A stretch of 58,247 bases of DNA from NCBI GenBank assembly GCA_020024775.1, contig JAHHTF010000002.1:1-58247 (forward strand), in the 5' to 3' direction. Within the stretch, counting starts at the first letter, position 1. Every line of letters begins with the position of its first letter. The notes below the pieces were generated by a model. The model was not told where the DNA came from and searched no databases. It worked only from the letters and a program-made list of their open reading frames with translations. Origin of the DNA: Ureaplasma sp. (GTDB lineage: Bacteria; Bacillota_I; Bacilli_A; Mycoplasmatales; Mycoplasmoidaceae). Made by a program: the position numbers and the translations under genes. This document shows, piece by piece, positions 53,037 through 58,247 of this stretch.

Positions 53037-53110
53037 AGGAGTGTAGTTTAATGGTAAAACCATGGTCTCCAAAACCATATTTGTGGGTTCAATTCCTATC
53101 ACTCCTGCCA
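53037..53110 (+). tRNA. tRNA-Trp (anticodon CCA)
   Basis: A 74-nt cloverleaf: acceptor AGGAGTG / CACTCCT, D arm with AATGGTAAAAC, anticodon stem ATGGT / ACCAT with loop CTCCAAA (anticodon CCA), T arm GTGGG-TTCAATT-CCTAT, discriminator G, encoded CCA. It reads UGG; a second tRNA-Trp with UCA, needed for UGA, must lie elsewhere. Promoter TATAAT at 53019-53024. Confidence 0.9.
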
Positions 53111-53125
53111 TTGTATATTGAATAC

Positions 53126-53168
53126 AAAAACACTGACCATTAGTTTTTACATAGGTCAGTGTTTTTTA
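53126..53168 (+). terminator. Terminator of tRNA-Trp
   Basis: The stem AAAACACTGACC / GGTCAGTGTTTT is followed by TTTAT on the plus strand. Confidence 0.9.
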
Positions 53169-53186
53169 TATTGTGTTTGGAATAGT

Positions 53187-53230
53187 GGGAGCTCTCCTTT
53201 TACTGAATACACAGTAATTGGAGATCTTCC
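53187..53230. repeat. Left terminal palindromic repeat of the IS
   Basis: GGGAGCTCTCC, then TTTTACTGAATACACAGTAA, then TTGGAGATCTTCC. The core folds as CTCC-TT-TTACTG / CAGTAA-TT-GGAG. It is the terminus distal to the transposase start. Confidence 0.75.
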
Positions 53231-53299
53231 ATAGGGGTAGCACTCTAATTTCTGTGTTTTAGAGTAATTATTCAATTATACACAACTTTTAGAATATAA

Positions 53300-54619
53300 T
53301 TAAATTAAGTCAAAACTTTTATATTTCGAATTCAAATTTAATGTAACTAGGTTGGTAGTTAGAAGTACAGAATCTAGATCTTTAAAACAAGTATTTGACG
53401 GAGAGAATCTTCTAAAAACTGAATTAAAATTTTCAGAGATATTATTAGTGTAAGAGGATTTTCATAATTTTTTAGGTAAGTCATAGAAACGGGTAGTGTC
53501 TTCTATGACTTTTTCTAATGTGTTAAATACTCTTGTGTTCACTAATCTTATTCCGTCTTTGATTGAATTGTAATAAGCTAAAGCTTGCTCTTTAGATTCT
53601 TGTCTAACAATCATTTTGATTCTGTATTCTAACTTTCTTCTTTGGCTACGAGGCATCATTAATCTGATGTCTTTTAAAACATGGAAGAAACATCTTTGTC
53701 TTTTAGCATCCGGATAATATTCTAACAAAACGTTGTTCAATGCAGTTGTTCCATCTGAAACAAATAATTGAATATTATTGATTCCTAATTCGAACTTCAA
53801 TTTATGCAACAGTTGATTATATGCATCTGAATCCTCTTTATCTGAATAGATATGAGTTAATACTCTTTTCTTTCCTGTTACATCAATTCCAATTGCAGTA
53901 ATTCTAACTCTCTTTGATTTCTCATTTTCATAGTAAATAACACCGTTTTCATCATGGAAACGGATTTTTCTTTTGTAGTTGAATCATTGACCATCTATGA
54001 AAACTACAAGTTGATCATCATGAACAACAGGTTGAGATTTAGTCATTTCTTCTTGTAGGAATTCATTTGCAACCTTAGAGATTCTAGCAATCTCTGAATT
54101 TGAAAAATCTATTCCAAAAGTTCCAAAGAAAGTTTTGATAGATTCGTAAGTCATCAACCCATTTGATAGTATCACTGATAACATCATTACATCAAAAAAG
54201 AAAGTTCTGGATTTCGATTTGATGATAGAAGATGTGAATTCTGCATTTCGATATCTTGGAAAGTCTACTTTGATTTTTCCTAAGAAAGATTGTCTTTGAA
54301 TTTCTAAAGAACCATTTCTAATTGCTTCAGGATGTTCTGATTCAAATTGCTCTTGTTCTTTCTCAATAAATTCTTGAATAGTTTGATTAAATACTTTCTT
54401 TAAAATTGAAAGTAATTCCATGATTTTATTGTAATCATTTTCATTTAGATTCTGATTCAAAATCCTAGTTAACAACTCAAAAGGAAATAGTTGTTTAAAG
54501 TTTGTTTGATACATTCTGTTTAATCCTTTCTTGATCATTTCCCTAATCAATTCTCTTAATGAGTATTTACATTTTACGAATTGTTTTTCTAGTTCATACA
54601 CATACTTTAAATTCAGCAT
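53300..54619 (-). CDS. Mutator/IS256-family transposase
   Basis: A 439-residue DDE transposase. The N-terminal helical DNA-binding part (about 1-185) is followed by VVFIDGQWFNY (first Asp, about 209), FVSDGTTALNNVL (second Asp), RQRCFFHVLKDI (the family's C/H motif), and the C-terminal KKLWKSSYTNNISENFN (typical TN-x-x-E). Trp in LWKSS is TGA, so it is adapted to code 4. The start is ATG 54619: AAAGGAGGG lies 9 nt upstream and is part of the IS end. Frame intact, so it may be active. Confidence 0.88.
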
Positions 54620-54626
54620 AATAAAA

Positions 54627-54667
54627 AGCCCTCCTTTTACTGAATACACAGTAATTGGAGAGCTACC
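54627..54667. repeat. Right terminal palindromic repeat of the IS, carrying the transposase RBS
   Basis: The arm CTCC-TTTTACTG-AATACA-CAGTAATT-GGAG plus AGCTACC. Read on the minus strand, its inner edge supplies AAAGGAGGG, the ribosome-binding site of the transposase; a hairpin here could mask it and limit transposition. Confidence 0.7.
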
Positions 54668-54691
54668 AAAAAATCTAACCTAGAAGTTAAA

Positions 54692-55003
54692 ATGCACGAA
54701 CAAATATATGATGATGAATTATCGTTTGATTGATTTATATCAACTTTATTTTACCAAAATGATGCATGCAAATTATCAGATGAAAAAGATAAAAAGAAAT
54801 TAGCAAAAACAGTTGTTAAGAAGTTCAATATCAAAAGTGAAAAATACTGAAGCAAAATCATCAAAGAAAATAACTATGATAAAAATAATTATCCAACTCA
54901 AATTGCCTACAGAAATTTTCTTAGAGAATTAAAAGATAAAATAGGTGCATTATCAAATTATTGAATATTAGTAAATACAATATTAGAAATAATAGATGAT
55001 TAA
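54692..55003 (+). CDS. Small unknown protein next to the IS right end
   Basis: A 103-residue Lys/Asp-rich protein seen only with TGA as Trp (near residues 14, 52 and 91). The frame is open upstream of ATG 54692 through the IS end, so it may be the 3' part of a gene whose 5' part was replaced by the IS. No clear Shine-Dalgarno precedes the ATG. It converges on the unknown gene of the restriction operon (20-bp gap). No family recognised. Confidence 0.5.
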
Positions 55004-55022
55004 TAATTATAAAGACAATATA

Positions 55023-55886
55023 TTAAAGAACAAAAACTCCATTTATTTTCATTTTATTTTCCTTGATATATTTATTTAGGATGATTTCTAATACATAATA
55101 TTCTCAATCCATTATTGTATCTGTCACAACTATACCTAAATACAATTCATCACAAGTAACATAATGCTTTCGATTTTTTTTGTCAATTATTTCCTTAAAA
55201 TTTAACACAACATCATCTAAGCTTCTAAATCTAAAAACTTTTTTGGAAGCTATTTTTTTAATTTGTTTAAGTTCTCTAACTCCTATCATTACATTTCAAG
55301 AAAATGAGGTAATCTCAAAGCCAACCTTTTTATTTGTTTTAGTATCTTTAAAAATAAAATCTGGTCCATTAATTTTACCCTGAGATTTTGTGTTTTGACC
55401 ATTGTATTCTAATAATCTAAAATCATTAAGCCACATCTTTGGAACCCCAATAAGTGCATGATGATTATTCCATCAATAAAATTCAGGATTATACTTGTCC
55501 GATTCATTGTTAAACCCAATTTTATTTTTCAAATCAATTATTAATGGAAAACTCAACAAATTCTGTTCTATATATTCTTGTTCTATCCAACCTTTTTCAA
55601 ATAATAATCGAGGGATTGAATCTAGAAAATTGATGTTATACTTATTTGATAAAAATGTTAAGTGTTCAGCACAAAGCATGGCACCGGAAATATTAATTTT
55701 TTTTGGTTCCAACATTGGGAACAAACTAAAGCAATATTCTGAAATTTTGTTCCCGCAGCAAAATTCATAATCGCCTATATTTGTATATTCCGTATAAGTG
55801 CACTCATTGTTTTTAATTTTACTTAATTGCTCTTCTCCGATTGGACCATTTTGCATCCAAGAAAAATATATATCATCTTTTGACAT
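55023..55886 (-). CDS. Third gene of the restriction-modification operon, possible nuclease
   Basis: A 287-residue protein I do not recognise by family. ATG 55886 has GGGGGT 9-10 nt upstream, overlapping the stop of the HNH gene, so it is tightly coupled. Around residue 165-190 GPDFIFKDTKTNKKVGFEITSF resembles a PD-x(n)-E-x-T/K core of restriction-like nucleases, preceded by KMWLNDFRLLEYNGQNTKSQG. The N-terminal part is Cys-rich (FCCGN, EYCFSLF). Four Trp are TGG and three TGA, unlike the mainly TGA use of core genes here, suggesting import. It may be a second nuclease or a control/accessory protein. Confidence 0.65.
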
Positions 55887-55889
55887 AAA

Positions 55890-57059
55890 TTACCCCCTAT
55901 AAATTATCTTAATATAATCTTTAATATATTTTATAACCTTATTTAATCTATTAGGTTTAATCTTAGTATATCCTAATAGTTCACTCTCATTAATATCTTT
56001 TAATAAAGTGATGTTTCCATCTTCATTTCAATAAAAATAGTTCTTATCATATAAAGTATGAATATTAGGTGTTAATGGTAAAAAGTTATTACAATCAGAG
56101 ATTTGATCTAATACTGTTGTATCACTAGTTTTTAAATATTCTTCCTTGATAGCATAAACTGGTTTAATGTGAGCAAATTCAATAACTGAAGTATTTGTAT
56201 TCAAATCAAAATATTCTTTTGATAATTCAGTTTTAGGATATTCTGAATGATATGCTGAAAGAATATCTTCAATTCCTTTTCTATAGATGCTTCTTTGTTT
56301 ATTAATAATACTTATAATGTTGTTTCATTTAGTTATTCTACTTTTCATTTGGTTTTCAAATTCTTTTTTGATAGCTTCTCAATTTCTTGGAGCTAATTTG
56401 AAATCAATGAATTTATTTCTGAGCAAGCTATCTGAATTTATTCATTTATCAAACATGATGCATTTAGAATCATAATTATCATTATTGAATAATTCTTTTC
56501 AGATGTCTTGATAGTCTACATTATCATAATAACTTTTTATTTTTTTAGATTGTTGTAAGACTTGAAAAAAGAAACCATATAAATACTCTTCATCTTGATA
56601 TCTTGTTTTTAACATTCCTTTTCCATGTCCTTGCCCACTGGGGTTAGAACCAATTAATAAGTATTCAACATTCCTGAAAGTGATTTCATGCATAGGAGTA
56701 TTGTAAATAAACTTATTTAATTTTTCTAATTGAAGGGCACTTAAATCAATATATGGTTTTCTTCCGTTTTGTTCTTCTAACGAATGTTCTATTGCTAGAA
56801 TAGCTAAGATTTGTTTTCTATATTCTAGTCTTGTTTGTTTATGTTGTTTATGTGCTGGAGTTGTGAATCTTGTAATCTGAGCTTTATGAAAAACTACTTT
56901 AAAATCATGAACGAAGTTTTGTTCATCTACTAAGATATAAAAAGTTAGTTTATTGTTAGGTCTTAAATAATCACCACTATATGCATCAAGCTTAACAACT
57001 TTAAAATCAAACTCTTTTGGATCAAAATCTAATTTCTTTTTATTAGAACTTAAACTCAT
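55890..57059 (-). CDS. HNH-type restriction endonuclease
   Basis: A 389-residue protein whose C-terminal part has an HNH core: IEFAHIKPVYAIKEEYL, then CNNFLPLTPNIHTLYDKNYF (about 295-350), like the H-N-H in type II and McrA-type nucleases. The N-terminal half (about 1-185) likely recognises DNA; it contains YLLIGSNPSGQGHGKGM. Some Trp are TGA. It overlaps the methyltransferase 3' end by 17 bp, so the pair is expressed together; this order makes it the cognate restriction enzyme. Recognition sequence unknown. Confidence 0.82.
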
Positions 57060-58194
57060 TGAATATACCTTCTAATACTTCAACACAAATTGAGTTGCCA
57101 CATAAAAGGATTTGTTTCGTATCTGTAATTAGATTCGTGTTTTTAACTCTTAAATAATCATTAGTACTAAAACCCATATATCTAAAACATTCTTCTGGTA
57201 ACATCTCTCTGATTTTATTTAATCCATAATATAGTTTGATTCTACTCATTGCCCCTGTTGCTGTTAGGGTTGGTCCTGAGTAATTAATATCATATACAAA
57301 GCTTTCACTTTGGAAGTTGGTGTATCCTTTTAGTTGATACTTTAAGATATTTTGATTTGTTACTTTCGAGTTCGATAATTCATACTTGTTATACTTACTA
57401 ACATAGTTATCAACATTCTTATTTAGAATATGTTTTAATAGTTTCTTTGGTTTTTTGATTTCATCTAATTTAGGAAACTCAAAGTTAACTTTTTGTTTAT
57501 GATCTTTTAAAACTGAAATTGCAAAAACTCTTTCTCTGTTTTGAGGGCCATGAAAGTTAGCTGCATTTAATACATATCATTTTGTTTCATATCCTAATTC
57601 AGCTAATCTATCTAATCAACTATTAAATGTATCAATATGATTTTTATTAACTATTGCTTTTACATTTTCTAATAATAAGTATTTAGGTAATTTAGATTTA
57701 TTACAAGAATACATTTCAGTTAAGATTCTTTCTACTTGTCATAATAAACCACTTCTAGTATTAGAACCTTTAATAAATCCTTTTTGTTTTCCTTGGTTTG
57801 AAATATCTTGACAAGGAAATGAATATGTAAAGATATCAATATCATCTGGCATTTGATCACCTTTTACAGATGAGATATCAAATAAATTATTTGCAACATT
57901 CTTGGATTGGTTTAATCAAAATCCAACTTCTGTGTTGGTTCTTAATTTATCAAACACTTGTTTTGTGATTGGTTTCTTAGAATCATTACTTAATGTAACA
58001 TTATCTAAGAATGTTTCTTTTTTAGCTTTGGTTGGATGATGAATTGCTTGGTATCCAATAATTGCTGGAATAAATCATTCAATGATCCCAACTGATTGTA
58101 TTTCTCAGTCTTTTGACTTAGCAATATTCTTTAATGCTTTGTATTGAGAACCTATCCCAGCAAATGCTTCAAATAACTTAATTTTATGTCCCAT
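57043..58194 (-). CDS. DNA (cytosine-5) methyltransferase
   Basis: A 383-residue C5 methylase. In order: motif I LFEAFAGIGSQ, motif IV TYSFPCQDISNQGKQKG (catalytic Cys), motif VI LLENVKAIV, motif VIII NAANFHGPQNRERVFAIS (QNRxR), then the target-recognition region and motifs IX-X with RMLPEECFRYMGF-like REMLPEECFRYMGFS and CGNSICVEVLEGIF. ATG 58194 chosen; an in-frame ATG at 58224 adds 10 residues, and neither has a clear Shine-Dalgarno. It is the first visible gene of the operon. Sequence specificity cannot be read directly. Confidence 0.93.
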
Positions 58195-58247
58195 AATTTT
58201 TATTAATGGAACTTTGGTTTTCATATATATAAAATATATATGCTTTC

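Larger units (their letters stand above)
53187..54667 (-). mobile_element. Complete IS256/Mutator-like insertion sequence
   Basis: About 1.48 kb bounded by inverted outer ends GGGAGCTCTCC (left) and GGTAGCTCTCC (right, reversed), each continued by a palindrome TTACTG-AATACA-CAGTAA. One transposase gene fills the element, on the minus strand. No matching target-site duplication is evident in the immediate flanks, so the exact boundaries or the insertion history are unclear. It lies between tRNA-Trp and the restriction-modification operon, and a third copy of the end sequence is at 279-312. Confidence 0.75.

Noticed and set aside
53236..53270. CIRCE-like motif (TAGCACTC ... TTAGAGT) near the IS
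   Set aside because: The arms do not match the GAGTGCTAA half-site; it is a short hairpin after the transposase stop, and no chaperone gene is nearby.

Overview
The window is a low-GC chromosomal segment from a mollicute (Mycoplasma/Ureaplasma/Malacoplasma/Spiroplasma-type, genetic code 4). TGA is read as tryptophan: nearly every long gene (P-type ATPase, folD, uvrB, dnaE, polC, alaS, both lipoproteins) stays open and matches its family only when in-frame TGA is read through. No cell-wall genes are visible beyond polyprenyl and lipid synthesis. I cannot name the species.

Layout. Almost all genes lie on the minus strand. 1-434: degenerate AT-rich sequence with a (TA)n tract and a solitary copy of the terminal palindrome of an insertion sequence found at the other end of the window. 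435-10324: rplM-rpsI, a Ca2+-type P-ATPase behind a small unknown gene, rplJ-rplL, an N-terminally extended folD, a nucleoside deoxyribosyltransferase-like gene, a frameshifted membrane-protein gene, and rplK-rplA. 10547-12190: a plus-strand island with a tyrosine recombinase, two small related-looking proteins and tRNA-Arg. 12244-23513: a 1753-residue repeat-built surface lipoprotein, mgtE-uvrB, and a second lipoprotein made of the same module. 23551-34471: a tightly overlapped nine-gene run, in transcription order a 76-aa unknown, alaS, ruvX, a YqaJ-like nuclease, thiI, nrnA, dnaE, a 5'-3' exonuclease and mutM. 34572-42801: rpsT (plus), then tsaB, an RluA-family pseudouridine synthase, lspA, ppa, an HU-like protein, deoD, a C-terminally extended pgk, a TtcA-like PP-loop enzyme and a DUF368-like membrane protein. 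42895-52349: the classic Firmicutes-type run tsf-pyrH-frr-uppS-cdsA-dxr-polC, lacking rpsB, rseP and proS. 52350-58247: an accessory zone with a candidate structured RNA of about 310 nt, tRNA-Trp, a complete Mutator/IS256-like IS, and a type II restriction-modification operon (C5 methyltransferase, HNH nuclease, third gene of unknown role).

How the genes fit together. Replication and repair are well represented (PolC, DnaE, exonuclease, MutM, UvrB, RuvX, HU). Dxr, UppS and a DUF368-like protein point to isoprenoid and polyprenyl-phosphate metabolism in a wall-less cell. CdsA serves phospholipid synthesis, and LspA would mature the two large surface lipoproteins.

Most interesting points: the unassigned structured RNA at 52476-52791; the alternating A/B repeat architecture of the giant lipoprotein; long non-canonical extensions on Pgk (C-terminal) and FolD (N-terminal); the third gene of the restriction-modification operon; and the palindromic ends of the IS with an orphan copy about 53 kb away.
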